A stretch of DNA of 64,000 bases from CAINDZ01 sp041908585 (GTDB taxonomy: Bacteria; Krumholzibacteriota; Krumholzibacteriia; LZORAL124-64-63). The stretch lies in contig JAYRFB010000199.1 in the NCBI GenBank assembly GCA_041908585.1, positions 1 to 64,000 on the forward strand, given 5' to 3'. The notes under the pieces were generated by a model. The model had not been told where the DNA came from and made no database searches. It was given only the letters and a program-made list of their open reading frames with translations. Each line of letters opens with the position of its first letter. Positions within the stretch are counted from its first letter, which is position 1. Shown here piece by piece: positions 1 through 13,893 of this stretch. Both the position numbers and the translations under genes were made by a program.

Positions 1-333
1 AGCCTGCTCGGCTTCCTCGGGCTGGGCTTCGCCCTGTTCTCGTCGCCCAACACCAGCATGGTCATGGGCAGCGTCGAGCCGCGCCACCTGGGCGTGGCGT
101 CGGGGCTCAACGCCACCATGCGGACCCTGGGCATGATGACCAGCATGATGGTGATCACGCTGGTCTTCGCCTTCCTGATGGACGGCCAGGGCGTGACGGC
201 CGAGACCGAGCCGCAGTTCCTGGCCAGCATGCGGCTGGCGTTGCTGGTGTTCTGCGCGTTCTGCGTCGTCGGCATCGGCTGCTCGGTCGGCAGGGTCGGG
301 CGGGGTGGACGCACAGGGCCTGCCACCGGGTAG
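1..333 (+). CDS. MFS drug transporter, C-terminal fragment
   Basis: This reading frame is open from the left edge, so only the last 110 residues of the protein are present. It shows a hydrophobic helix, then a loop with S-S-P-N-T and S-V-E-P-R-H-L-G-V-A-S-G, then two more hydrophobic helices. The loop is the pattern of the last helices of DHA2-type (EmrB/QacA-like) major facilitator exporters, where the conserved piece is R-G-x-A-S-G-x-x-x-x-x-R. The protein would be an inner-membrane proton-driven exporter. Substrate cannot be inferred from this fragment. The tail after the last helix is short and Gly/Arg-rich. Confidence 0.75.
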   Translation, partial: SLLGFLGLGFALFSSPNTSMVMGSVEPRHLGVASGLNATMRTLGMMTSMMVITLVFAFLMDGQGVTAETEPQFLASMRLALLVFCAFCVVGIGCSVGRVGRGGRTGPATG

Positions 334-430
334 CCCGGGCATTGCAGCCGCCGCCGAAGTGCACGGCGGCGCCCGCCGAATCCGGGGGCGCCGCCTTCTG
401 TCCGCGAACGTCGGGGTGCCGGCCGGCCGG

Positions 431-1636
431 CTACTCCGTGATCGTCAGCATGTACGTCTGGTTGACCACCTGTGCCTCGGGCTCGCACTGGTCGTACACC
501 GTCACGCGCACCTCCCAGGTGCCGATCGCCTGCGCGGTCGGCGTGCCGGCGAGCGTGCCGCTGCCCAGGGTCTCCAGGCCGGGAATGGCCACCGTCGGGA
601 TGGCCCACCGCGTGACCTGGCCCTGGCCGCCGCTGGTGGTCGGCGTGAAGGAGTAGGCCTGCCCGAAGCGGCCTGCCGGCGGCGCGCCGCTCGTGATGAC
701 CAGTTGCGGGCAGCTGCCGAAGTCCTGGCGGGTGACCGTGTCGTAGCAGTCGCCGCCGCAGTACGGGGGTTCATGGCTGCGCCACGTCGAGCGCTTGATG
801 GCCGTGTTCGGGCCGGTCATCGTCAGCGTGCCGCGCTCGAAGTAGAGCTCGCCGTCGTACTCGAAGCGGAACATGTCGCCGCAGATCACGCCCACGTACG
901 TGGCGCCGCCGTCGTCGGTGTAGCTCGCGTCGGTGCCGTCCTGCGTGACGACCAGCGTGATGTCGCCGCCCTCTCCCTCGCCGCAGTTGTTGACGCACTC
1001 CCAGGTGCCGTTCCAGGTACCGGAGAAGTTCGCCGGCGCGTCGCAACGTCCCTCGGCGATGTCCATCGCCACGGCGTCGACGCTGAGGGTGGCGTCGATG
1101 TTCGCGGTCACCGTCAGGCAGATCGTGATCATGCCCAGGTTGATGATGTCCACGGTCGCCTCGTCGGCGGCCACCGTGGCGGGCTCGACGACCAGCGCGG
1201 TGCCGTGGCTGACCGTGAATGGTCCGTAGGCGATGCCGGACTCGCAGACGGTCTCCGGGTTGCTGCCGACGCGGATCGTGGCGGTGGCGCCGATGTCATC
1301 GGCCTTGCCGAACAGGCGCGCCGCCTTGCGCGCGATCAGCTTCCACAGCGGGATGCCGTCGATGGTCACGTGATCCAGCGTGCCGGCCACGTCGATCACC
1401 GCCGACTCGACCCTGGGGATGTCCGGCGGCAGCTGCAGCGAGAGGTTGATGGTGGTCGGCTGGTTGGCGACCAGCGGCACGTCGACCACCGCATTCTCGA
1501 GCGGGGCCACCAGGCGGTACGGATCGTTGGCCGAGGGGCCGGCGGGATCGTCGTCCGAGCAGCCGGGCAGGATGGCGAGCAGGAGCAGGGTGCAAAGCAC
1601 GGTGCAGCGGAAGGACGGTTGGAAGGGACTCCGCAT
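431..1636 (-). CDS. Secreted lipoprotein with C-terminal Ig-like domain
   Basis: The protein has 401 residues. It starts with a classical lipoprotein signal (hydrophobic stretch ending L-P-G-C, with Cys26 as the lipidated residue) followed by the acidic S-D-D-D-P linker typical of exported lipoproteins here. The middle (about 40-310) is rich in beta-type sequence and cysteines and I do not recognise it. The last 85 residues look like a putative-Ig (He_PIG) domain, with F-G-Q-A-Y-S-F-T-P and G-T-L-A-G-T-P-T. The ATG is preceded by GAGGAGG at good spacing. It is convergent with the transporter to its left and divergent from nifJ. A cell-surface location is inferred; function is unknown. Confidence 0.8.
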   Translation of the reverse strand: MRSPFQPSFRCTVLCTLLLLAILPGCSDDDPAGPSANDPYRLVAPLENAVVDVPLVANQPTTINLSLQLPPDIPRVESAVIDVAGTLDHVTIDGIPLWKLIARKAARLFGKADDIGATATIRVGSNPETVCESGIAYGPFTVSHGTALVVEPATVAADEATVDIINLGMITICLTVTANIDATLSVDAVAMDIAEGRCDAPANFSGTWNGTWECVNNCGEGEGGDITLVVTQDGTDASYTDDGGATYVGVICGDMFRFEYDGELYFERGTLTMTGPNTAIKRSTWRSHEPPYCGGDCYDTVTRQDFGSCPQLVITSGAPPAGRFGQAYSFTPTTSGGQGQVTRWAIPTVAIPGLETLGSGTLAGTPTAQAIGTWEVRVTVYDQCEPEAQVVNQTYMLTITE

Positions 1637-1976
1637 CGCGGACCTCCTCGGGATGGGACGTAAACCGGTCCGTATCGCAAGACGGGGTTGGGCGAGCGAA
1701 AGCGGAGTATACTGGAGGGGTTGGAACTCCTACTATAAAGTGTGCTTTAGCTTGGGCTCCCTGAGCCACTTGCATGTCGAATAGTAAAATAATAGCGTAT
1801 CAGAGCAAGAATAGCCGTCCACAGCCCTCCCAATCCGACGCTATTTCGTCCGTGTTCCGCCGCAAGGCGGGTGTTATCGTTCCGCCCGTGCCATGGCGGC
1901 CCCCGCGGCGGGGGGCCGGCCGACCCGCCCTGTGGTCGGCACGCGGACCGCCGCGCACACAGAAGGAGCCCCTTCG
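1637..1976. other. AT-rich intergenic region upstream of nifJ
   Basis: This 340-base divergent spacer separates the Ig-domain lipoprotein and nifJ. The part from about 1700 to 1830 is strikingly AT-rich compared with the flanking 70% GC DNA (runs such as AATAGTAAAATAATAG). It contains several possible -10 hexamers (TATACT at 1708, TATAAA at 1734, TAAAAT at 1785). None has a convincing -35 at 16-18 bases, so I do not call a single promoter. A small hairpin with a GCAA tetraloop (CCGCC-gcaa-GGCGG) sits at 1857-1870. No gene is visible. Confidence 0.5.
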
Positions 1977-6614
<4,638 letters not shown>

Positions 6615-6640
6615 CCGCCGCAAGGGTGATATCGCGGACC

Positions 6641-6669
6641 GGGGCGCCGTCGGTGACGGCGCCCCTTTT
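6641..6669 (+). terminator. Rho-independent terminator of nifJ
   Basis: A perfect 11-bp stem GGGGCGCCGTC / GACGGCGCCCC with a 3-base loop is followed directly by TTTT, 26 bases after the nifJ stop. Confidence 0.9.
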
Positions 6670-6701
6670 CCATCGCGGCCGGCCAGGCCCCGATGCGGAG
6701 C

Positions 6702-7051
6702 CTACATCCAGCCGCGCCCGTGGGCGAACCGCACGCCGATCCAGACGAAGGCCGCCACCGGGACCAGCCCAGCGCGTATCGCCGCCAGTGGGCCAGGGTG
6801 GCCGGGTGCCCCTCGGAGGTCTGGCCGCCGAGCCGCGTGATGTCGACGAAGCGCACCACCAGCAGCAGCGCGACCAGGACGGCGTACAGCCCGTCCAGGG
6901 CCGACGGCGGCTCGTGCCTTGCCGCGTAGATGGCGCAGACGAACAGGAGCACGTTGCCGACGGCCATCCAGTAGACGCGCGCGAGCGCGGCCAGGCAGCC
7001 GGTCTTCTGCTGGGGTTCGGACGTGGCATGCTGACGCGGGTTGCCGGACAT
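6702..7051 (-). pseudogene. Small membrane protein with apparent -1 frameshift
   Basis: From the ATG at 7051 (GGAGG six bases upstream) the frame encodes about 95 residues with two clear membrane segments (around V-Y-W-M-A-V-G-N-V-L-L-F-V-C and Y-A-V-L-V-A-L-L-L-V-V-R-F). After H-W-R-R-Y-A, near 6770, this frame turns Arg/Trp-rich and would run through the nifJ terminator into antisense nifJ. The frame one base back instead gives a third membrane helix (L-V-P-V-A-A-F-V-W-I-G-V) and stops at 6702. The intact ancestor would be about 116 residues with three helices. A one-base deletion, either real or an assembly error, explains this best. No slippery heptamer is seen. Function unknown. Confidence 0.55.
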
Positions 7052-7326
7052 GGCGACCTCCAGGAGCCCGTGCATGACGGGGCAGGCACGCGACGATGCG
7101 TCGACCTCGACGCCCGTGGCGTGTCCTGGATGGCGGCCCGACCACCCGATCCGGTCCTGCGTCGGCCCCGGGATGGAGCCGCGCACCCTTGGCGCGGCGC
7201 CAGGCGGCGCCGCGGTCGTGCGGTCCCGGCAACGTACGTTCAATCGGCGCGGATGTCAGGTGGAAACTGCGCGCGGGCCGCGCATGGCCCGGGTTTGCCG
7301 CCCGGCGCGATTGCCGCCCGGCACGG

Positions 7327-10300
7327 TCACCGCCCGGCGCCGTCCCCATCCAGCGCCGCGCGCAGCGCGCGGGCCACGTCGTCGCCGGCGAACGGCTTGG
7401 GCAGCTTGGCGGCGAACCCGTAGCGGCGGTGGTCGGCCATCACCGGGTCGTGCGAGTACCCGCTGGTGACGATCGCGCACGCGCCCGGATCCAGCTCCCG
7501 CAGGCGCGCCATGGCCTCGCGTCCGCCCATGCCGCCGGGCACGGTCAGGTCCATGATCGCGGCCCGGAACGGCCGGTCGCCGCCGGCGGCCTCGGCCCAG
7601 GCGCGCAGCGCGGCCTCGCCGTCCGCGACGGCGGTGACCGCGTGGCCCTGGCGCGTGAGCAGCCGCACGAGCAGGTCGCGGATGGGCTCGTCGTCGTCCA
7701 TCACCAGCAGCCGGAGTCCACCGTCTGCCGTCCGCGTGGCGTCCTCCCGCCGGGAGCGCGGCTGTTCGCGGCTGGCCGGCAGCAGCAACGTGAACTCGCT
7801 GCCGCGACCGGGCTCCGAGGTGACGCGCAACGTGCCGCCGTGCCGCGCGACGACCGAGTGGGAGATCGCCAGGCCCAGCCCTGAACCCTCCTTCTTGGTC
7901 GTGAAGTACGGCTCGAAGATGCGATCCAGGTCCGCGGGGGGAATGCCGCAGCCCTCGTCCCGTACGCTGATCTCGACCTGGCGACCGGCGTCCGCGCGGC
8001 CGTCGGTCAGCGCGGCATTGCGCGCCGCGACCCGGACGTGCCCACCGTCGGGCATGGCCTGCCGCGCGTTGATGAGCAGGTTGCTGATCACCTGCTCGAC
8101 CTGGCCGGCGTCGACCTCGGCGAACCACAGGTCGTCGGCCAGCTCCAGCGAAGGGATGACGTTGGTGCCCGCCGTCGCCAGTTCCGCAGCCTCGCGCACC
8201 AGGTCGCGCAGGTCGACCAGGCGCTTCTGCGGCGCGCCGCCGCGCGCGAACGTGAGCAGCTGGGCCGTCAGGCGCCGGGCGCGCCCGGACGCGGCGACGA
8301 TCTGCTCCAGCGGCAGCCGTTGCCGCTCGGTGCAGTCCAGGCCCAGCAGCGAGGCATTGCCCAGGATCACCGTCAGCAGGTTGTTGAAGTCGTGCGCGAT
8401 CCCGCCGGCAAGCACGCCGAGCGACTCGAGCTTCTGCGTGCGCACGGCAGCCTGCTCCGCGCGCCGGCGCTCCGTCGTGTCGCGGAAGGCGACGACAAGG
8501 CCGTCGGCCCGGCCACCGGCGGCGAGCGGGGCCGCCGCGCACTCCAGGATTGCCTGGCCGTGCTCGCCGCCCCGCAGCAGGTACTCGAAGTGGGCCCGCG
8601 CCGTGCCGACGCCCGGCGGCGCGGCGGCGTCGAGCGCGCGGCGGGCTGCTTCGCCGAGCCCAGGCAGGCAGGCCTCGAGCGGCAGCCCGGCCAGTTCCGC
8701 GTCACTGCGACCGAGCACGGCGGCGGCAGCAGGGTTCGCCAGCCGGATCGTCGCGTCGCCGTCCAGCGCGACGACGCCGTCGGAGATGCTGGCCAGCACC
8801 GCCGACAGCCGCTCCGACTCGGCGCGCACGGCAGCCTCGGACAGCGCCAGCTCCCGCGTGCGCTGCGCCACCTCGGCGGCCAGCCGCCGCGCGTAGCGCC
8901 GGCCCTGCGCGAACGAGACGACCAGCCAGACCAGGCCGGCCAGGGCGACGGACGCCACCACCGCGAACCACGGCCGCGCGTGGAGCGGCGGCACCACGAC
9001 GATGCGGCCGGTGGAGGCCACCGCGCTCCGGCGGCCGTCGATGTCGACGGCCTGCACATGGAGGCGATAGTGACCCGGACGCAGGTGCGTGTAGCTGACC
9101 GAGCGGGCCGGGTTTTCGGCAGGCGTAGACCAGCCTGCATCGCCGCCCTCGAGGTGCGTGGAGAACCGCAGGCGCGCCTCGTCACGGTATGCGGGCGCGC
9201 AGAACCGCACGACCAGCTCGTGCGCCGAAGGCGGGATCTCGAGTTCCCCCGCGGGGTCGTGCCGCTCGCCGTCCAGCCGGATCTCCTCCAGCCAGAGCGG
9301 TAGCTCCCCCGCGCCGCGCGACTGCAGCCGCTCGTCGAACACCGTCACGCCGCGGTTCGTGCCGATCCACACGCGGCCCTCCGTGTCGCACAGCAGGGCA
9401 TCGCGGTTGACCTCGGCGCCGGCCAGCCCGTCGGCCACGCCGTAGCGGCGCAGTTCGCGCCCGTCCCACACCAGCGCGCCGGCGCCGGTGCCGAACCAGA
9501 AGCGGCCCTTGCGGTCGCGCGCGATCGCGTAGACCGGGTCGTCGATCACGGGATCCGGGGCCGCCGTCGATTCCAGCCGGCCGTCGCGCACGAGGCAGAG
9601 ACCGCTGGAGGTGCCGACCCAGACGCGGCCGTCATCCGTCTCGATCATCTCGAACGAACTGGCATTCCCGGCCGCCTCGTCGCCCGGCCAGTGTTCGATC
9701 CGGCCCTCCTTCACGCGGAAGACGCCCTCGGTCGTGGTCGCCACCAGCAGCGCGCCGTCGGCGGTCACGAGCAGGCGCCTGATCACGGGCTGGCGGCCCT
9801 GTCCGCGATCGTGGAGGTGGATCCGCTCGAACCGCCTGCCCTCGCGGCGATACAGGCCTTCGGAGGTGCCCGCCCACAGGCGGCCGTCGCGGTCGTGCAC
9901 GACGGCGTAGACCGGGCCCTCCAGGCCATCGGCCTCGCCGGCCCAGGTTACCGCGCCGTCGGGATCCAGCCGCGCCAGGCCGCTGCGGTCCATGGCCGCC
10001 CAGAGGACGCCTGCCGGGTGCTCGTGCAGGTCCATCGCCCGGCTCCACTCCTTGCCGGGTCCGGTCAGGGGCAGTGCGGTGGTGTGCGTGCCCGGGAACG
10101 AGAGGCCGCCCTCGTGGCCCAGCACGATCGAGCCGTCGGCGCGCTGGAGGACGGCGCTGACCTCCTCCTTCAGCAGCCCGTCGGCGGTGCCGTAGCTGCG
10201 CAGGTGCCGGCTGGCCAGCTTGCTCGTGCCGCGGTAGTTCGCGATCCAGACGGAGCCTTCGCGATCGACCATGATGTCCGACAGGCCCAGCGAGACGAGC

Positions 10301-11211
10301 CCGCTCCTGTCCGTCAGCTCTTCCAGGCCCAGCAGGGGGTGCAGGTAGAGCAGTCGGCGCACGGGGCCCAGGTTGCGGCCGCCGCGGGGGTCGCGGGGGC
10401 CCTCGACGCCGAATTTCGGCTCGATCACGCGCAGCGAGTCGGCGCCCGCCTGGCGGCGCAACCCTTCCGGCGTCAGCTCGCCGAACCAGCCGGCACCGGC
10501 GATGTGCAGGGTTCCGCTTGTCGGGTGCCTGACCGCGGCGTAGGCGGGTCCCGGCGGCAGCCCCGCGACCGGCGCCGCCACGCCGGCGTCCGTCCGCCCG
10601 GGATCGGGCAGGCGCAGCAGCCCGGAATCCGTGGCGATCAGGAGGTCGCTGCCGTGCCAGGCCAGCGAGTAGACCTGCCCGGCGCCGGCCGGCAGCGCCA
10701 CCGGCCACCAGCTGGCACGGGACCAGACGCCGATGCTGCCACCCTGCACCAGCACGGCCAGGGCGATACCTCCGTCGCCATCGCGACCGGCGAGCAGCTC
10801 GAATGTCTCGTTGCCCGGGCCGACGGCCGACCAGTCCGGCAGCGGGTGCCAGCGCCCGCCTTCCAGGAACGAGACGCGCACCGGCGTCGACTGCGCCATG
10901 GCCCAGACGCGGCCGGCATCGTCCACCGCCACATCCCGCTGCCAGCTGACCGGCAGCCCGTGGTTCGTGTCGTGCAGGAGCCAGCTCGCGCCGTCGTAGC
11001 GCATCATCCCCGCGCGCGTGGAGAACCAGACACGGCCGCTGTCGTCCTGGGCCACGCCCATGACCACGCCGGTCGGCGCGCCATTGGCCTCGGTGTAGTG
11101 CGTGAAGGGCCAGATCGCCGCCCGACCGGCGCCGGCCAATGCGGTGAGGCCGAGCGTGACGAGCACGGCGGCCAGGGCTGCACGGCGGGGTGGGGCGATG
11201 ACGGGAGGCAT
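7327..11211 (-). CDS. Hybrid sensor histidine kinase with periplasmic propeller
   Basis: This 1294-residue protein starts with a signal sequence, followed by roughly 600 residues of two-component-propeller repeats (recurrent G-R-V-W-x-G-T-x-x-G-L blades), a Y_Y_Y domain, and one membrane helix near 740. After that come a PAS domain, a HisKA H-box (G-G-I-A-H-D-F-N-N-L-L, near 939), a HATPase domain with N, G1 (D-E-G-C-G-I-P) and G2 (G-S-G-L-G-L-A) boxes, and a C-terminal receiver with Asp in I-M-D-L-T-V-P-G-G. The architecture matches hybrid two-component sensors that bind ligands outside the inner membrane. It lacks the C-terminal AraC helix-turn-helix of the Bacteroides type, so output must pass to another protein. 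The start at 11211 is supported by the signal peptide and a TGGTATCCT extended -10 at 11280-11288. The ligand is unknown. Confidence 0.88.
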   Translation of the reverse strand: MPPVIAPPRRAALAAVLVTLGLTALAGAGRAAIWPFTHYTEANGAPTGVVMGVAQDDSGRVWFSTRAGMMRYDGASWLLHDTNHGLPVSWQRDVAVDDAGRVWAMAQSTPVRVSFLEGGRWHPLPDWSAVGPGNETFELLAGRDGDGGIALAVLVQGGSIGVWSRASWWPVALPAGAGQVYSLAWHGSDLLIATDSGLLRLPDPGRTDAGVAAPVAGLPPGPAYAAVRHPTSGTLHIAGAGWFGELTPEGLRRQAGADSLRVIEPKFGVEGPRDPRGGRNLGPVRRLLYLHPLLGLEELTDRSGLVSLGLSDIMVDREGSVWIANYRGTSKLASRHLRSYGTADGLLKEEVSAVLQRADGSIVLGHEGGLSFPGTHTTALPLTGPGKEWSRAMDLHEHPAGVLWAAMDRSGLARLDPDGAVTWAGEADGLEGPVYAVVHDRDGRLWAGTSEGLYRREGRRFERIHLHDRGQGRQPVIRRLLVTADGALLVATTTEGVFRVKEGRIEHWPGDEAAGNASSFEMIETDDGRVWVGTSSGLCLVRDGRLESTAAPDPVIDDPVYAIARDRKGRFWFGTGAGALVWDGRELRRYGVADGLAGAEVNRDALLCDTEGRVWIGTNRGVTVFDERLQSRGAGELPLWLEEIRLDGERHDPAGELEIPPSAHELVVRFCAPAYRDEARLRFSTHLEGGDAGWSTPAENPARSVSYTHLRPGHYRLHVQAVDIDGRRSAVASTGRIVVVPPLHARPWFAVVASVALAGLVWLVVSFAQGRRYARRLAAEVAQRTRELALSEAAVRAESERLSAVLASISDGVVALDGDATIRLANPAAAAVLGRSDAELAGLPLEACLPGLGEAARRALDAAAPPGVGTARAHFEYLLRGGEHGQAILECAAAPLAAGGRADGLVVAFRDTTERRRAEQAAVRTQKLESLGVLAGGIAHDFNNLLTVILGNASLLGLDCTERQRLPLEQIVAASGRARRLTAQLLTFARGGAPQKRLVDLRDLVREAAELATAGTNVIPSLELADDLWFAEVDAGQVEQVISNLLINARQAMPDGGHVRVAARNAALTDGRADAGRQVEISVRDEGCGIPPADLDRIFEPYFTTKKEGSGLGLAISHSVVARHGGTLRVTSEPGRGSEFTLLLPASREQPRSRREDATRTADGGLRLLVMDDDEPIRDLLVRLLTRQGHAVTAVADGEAALRAWAEAAGGDRPFRAAIMDLTVPGGMGGREAMARLRELDPGACAIVTSGYSHDPVMADHRRYGFAAKLPKPFAGDDVARALRAALDGDGAGR

Positions 11212-11344
11212 CGTGGCTGCGCGGGGTGGGGGTGTTTGTCCTGTTCCCGCGACGTTGGCGCGGTTGAAAGTTGCCGACCAGGATACCACATCCAGGCTTG
11301 CCTGCCCATGGCCATCGCGCCGGCGCGACTCCCAGCCACGAACA

Positions 11345-11370
11345 AGGGCCGCCCCCCGGGGGGCGGCCCT
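11345..11370 (-). terminator. Hairpin terminator after the 11397-12098 gene
   Basis: A perfect 26-base palindrome (13-bp arms, AGGGCCGCCCCCC and its complement) lies 27 bases after the minus-strand stop. On that strand it is followed by TTGTTCG, a weak U-tract. Confidence 0.6.
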
Positions 11371-11396
11371 CCTGGCTGCCGTTTGGCTGCGGGGAA

Positions 11397-12098
11397 CTAG
11401 CGGAACAGCCCCTTGACCGCGCCCCACGACGAGGTCTCCTCGGAGACCGTGCAGTTGATGTGCATCGTCATGGTCATGACGTTGCCCCAGGTCCCGAACT
11501 GCGCCGAGGCCGAGGCCGGGCCGCAGCTGCCGTCCAGGAACGCGGGATAGGTGGCCGGGATGCTCGCGAACGGCGTCTCACCGACACCGCTGCCGTTGGC
11601 GATGGCGAAGGTCAGCAGGCACCCGTTGGTGAACTCGCCCGAGGTGTTGCCGTTGACCACCGAGGCGACCGGCGTGCTGACGCCGCTGATCATCAGGTGC
11701 TGCACCGTCGAGATCAGCGTGGTCGTGCCCAGCGTGGCGGTGCCGTCACCCCACGGCCAGCCGCCGGCGAAGAAGGTCAGCGTGCCGCCGTTGAACGTGG
11801 AGGTGTAGACCACGGTGCCGTTGCCGCCGACGCGGTTGTCGACGACGCTGAACGCGCTGTTCTCGGTGGCGCAGCTCAGCTCCCACTGCGTTCCCAGCGC
11901 GGAGCCGTCCCAGGACTGGGCGTGCAGGACGTGGGGCAGGCCGCTGTTGACGCCGGAGCGCCAGGTCGAGGCGCGGCCGGTCAGGAGCTGGCCGCCCAGG
12001 TCGGTGGATGTGTAGGTGCCGGTGATGGGGTCCGCCTGCGCCGTGAGGGGCAGCAGGGCGAGCGAGGCCACGGTGGCGATCGTCAGCAACTTCTTCAT
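11397..12098 (-). CDS. Secreted protein of unknown function
   Basis: The 233-residue product begins with a textbook Sec signal peptide (M-K-K-L-L-T-I-A-T-V-A-S-L-A-L-L-P, cleavage after A-Q-A). The ATG at 12098 is preceded by GGAGG. The mature part is rich in Thr, Gly, Ser and aromatic residues, consistent with a beta-sandwich or surface protein, and has four cysteines that could form disulfides. It resembles the PEP-CTERM-like extracellular proteins of other phyla in composition but has no PEP-CTERM or FlgD-like tail. I cannot assign a family. It is a single-gene unit with its own terminator hairpin. Confidence 0.7.
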   Translation of the reverse strand: MKKLLTIATVASLALLPLTAQADPITGTYTSTDLGGQLLTGRASTWRSGVNSGLPHVLHAQSWDGSALGTQWELSCATENSAFSVVDNRVGGNGTVVYTSTFNGGTLTFFAGGWPWGDGTATLGTTTLISTVQHLMISGVSTPVASVVNGNTSGEFTNGCLLTFAIANGSGVGETPFASIPATYPAFLDGSCGPASASAQFGTWGNVMTMTMHINCTVSEETSSWGAVKGLFR

Positions 12099-12552
12099 GG
12101 GTCGTAAACCTCCGCGGATCAGGCCGGCGCCGTTGCGGTCGCCGTTCCGGGCGAACGGAGAAAGGCGGTGGCAGGACCACGCACGATTGCCCGCCAACGT
12201 CCCCGGCCTTCTCGGGCAGTGGGGCGATGCTTGCTCAGATTCGACGCCTGGAGCGATTTGGCCATCCCCCGACGCCAAACATGACAATGATACTCTTGTT
12301 CAATGTGCGCCGCCACGGGGGCCGATTTCCGGCCCGGCCCTCCCGCGGTTGCCGCAGCGGCTCCCGACGGCTACCTTATGGCCCGGGGTTTGCTCTGCCC
12401 GCGAGGCGAGGGCCTGACCCCGACGACGCGGCCCCCACGCCGGGGCGCCGCCCAGACGAACCGCGATGTCCAGTCTGCTTCTCGGCTTAGGCCCTCCTGA
12501 GCTCCCTCCGAGACAAGGCTGCTTGGCTCCCGGATCCAAGAGACAGGAACCT
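12099..12552. other. Divergent intergenic region upstream of the RNA helicase
   Basis: This is a 454-base spacer between the secreted protein (minus) and the DEAD-box helicase (plus). I see no gene with a plausible Shine-Dalgarno and no convincing -35/-10 pair. A locally AT-richer stretch lies at 12277-12305. DEAD-box helicase mRNAs often have long regulatory leaders, so a leader RNA is possible but not shown by the sequence. Confidence 0.4.
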
Positions 12553-13806
12553 ATGATACCGATAGAAACCGTCAAATCGAAGACCTTCGCCGAGCTGGGC
12601 CTCAGCGAACCCGTCCTGCGCGCCCTCGACGACTGCGGCTACGTCGAACCGACCCCGATCCAGCTGGCTGCCATCCCTCTCGTGAGCGCGAAGCGCGACG
12701 TGCTGGCGACCGCGCAGACGGGCACGGGCAAGACCGCGGCGTTCATGCTGCCGGTGATCGACGACATCGCCACGCGGCCGAAATTTCCCGGCGACACGCC
12801 GCTGTGCCTGGTGCTGGCGCCGACGCGCGAGCTGGCGCTGCAGATCGACGAGAACGTCCGCGCCTACGGCAAGTACGTGCGCACGCGCACCGCGGTGCTG
12901 CTGGGCGGCGTCAACAGCGGCCCGCAGATCGACAAGCTCAAGCGCGGCGTCGACGTGGTCATCGCCACGCCCGGCCGGCTGATCGACCTCGTGAAGCAGG
13001 GCGCGGTATCGCTGGCCGACGTCGAGTTCCTGGTCCTGGACGAGGCCGACCGCATGCTCGACCTCGGCTTCGTGCACGACGTGCGCTGGATCGCCGAGCG
13101 CGTGCCCCGCCCGCGCCAGACCCTGTGCTTCTCGGCCACGGTCTCGCCCGCGGTCAAGAGCCTGGCCTCGACGATGCAGGTCGACGCGCAGGTGGTCTCG
13201 GTGGCGCCGCCGGCGACGGTGGCCGACCACCTCGACCAGCAGGTGATGTTCGTGCAGCGCGCCCACAAGCTGGACCTGCTGATCGACCTGCTGAGGGAGA
13301 ACAAGGACGGCCGCACGCTCGTCTTCACGGCCACGAAGGTGGCGGCGATCACCGTGGCGCGGCAGCTCGAGCTGCGCGGCCTCAAGGTCGGCGCCATCCA
13401 TGCCAACAAGACCCAGGGCCAGCGGCAGGCCGCGCTCGAGGCCTTCGTCAAGGGCAAGGTCGAGGTGCTGGTGGCCACCGACATCGTGGCGCGCGGCATC
13501 GACGTCGAGGACATCACGCACGTCATCAACTACGAGCTGCCGGAGACGGCCGAGAACTATGTCCACCGCATCGGCCGCACTGCGCGCGCCGGTCGCGACG
13601 GCATCGCGATCGCGCTCTGCGGCATCGAGGACGTGCCCCAGCTGCGCGGCATCGAACGCCTGCTGAAGGAGGAGCTGCCGGTCCGCATGGACCATCGCTG
13701 GCACTCCGACGAGGTCATGGCCTGCCTGGCCGCCAGCGAGCGCGCGGCGCGCCAGCGCGCCAAGGCCGGGCGGATGCGCGGGTCGGGTTCCAAGTGGGCG
13801 CGGTGA
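12553..13806 (+). CDS. rhlE: DEAD-box ATP-dependent RNA helicase, RhlE-like
   Basis: The 417-residue protein has all core motifs in order: Q motif (F-A-E-L-G-L-S-E-P-V-L then P-T-P-I-Q), motif I A-T-A-Q-T-G-T-G-K-T near 50-59, P-T-R-E-L-A, T-P-G-R, motif II D-E-A-D at about 162, S-A-T at about 193, and motifs V/VI A-T-D-I-V-A-R-G-I-D and H-R-I-G-R-T-A-R-A-G near 337. It unwinds structured RNA, probably in ribosome assembly or RNA decay. The C-terminal tail is short and basic (R-A-A-R-Q-R-A-K-A-G-R), without the RBD of DbpA or the CsdA extension, which fits RhlE best. ATG at 12553 follows ACAGGAA. A terminator follows at 13847. Confidence 0.92.
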   Translation: MIPIETVKSKTFAELGLSEPVLRALDDCGYVEPTPIQLAAIPLVSAKRDVLATAQTGTGKTAAFMLPVIDDIATRPKFPGDTPLCLVLAPTRELALQIDENVRAYGKYVRTRTAVLLGGVNSGPQIDKLKRGVDVVIATPGRLIDLVKQGAVSLADVEFLVLDEADRMLDLGFVHDVRWIAERVPRPRQTLCFSATVSPAVKSLASTMQVDAQVVSVAPPATVADHLDQQVMFVQRAHKLDLLIDLLRENKDGRTLVFTATKVAAITVARQLELRGLKVGAIHANKTQGQRQAALEAFVKGKVEVLVATDIVARGIDVEDITHVINYELPETAENYVHRIGRTARAGRDGIAIALCGIEDVPQLRGIERLLKEELPVRMDHRWHSDEVMACLAASERAARQRAKAGRMRGSGSKWAR

Positions 13807-13846
13807 GGCGACGGAGCCGGGCCGGCTGACCGGAAGGCAAGAGGAT

Positions 13847-13878
13847 GCGGGCGCCGCGATGGGGCGCCCGCTTTGTCT
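13847..13878 (+). terminator. Terminator of the RNA helicase gene
   Basis: A 9-bp stem GCGGGCGCC / GGCGCCCGC with a 7-base loop is followed by TTTGTCTT, 40 bases after the stop codon. Confidence 0.75.
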
Positions 13879-13893
13879 TGCCGGCTGGGCAAG

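Noticed and set aside
6755..6785. Programmed -1 frameshift in the small membrane protein
   Set aside because: No slippery heptamer of the X-XXY-YYZ form and no downstream pseudoknot are apparent; a one-base deletion explains it.
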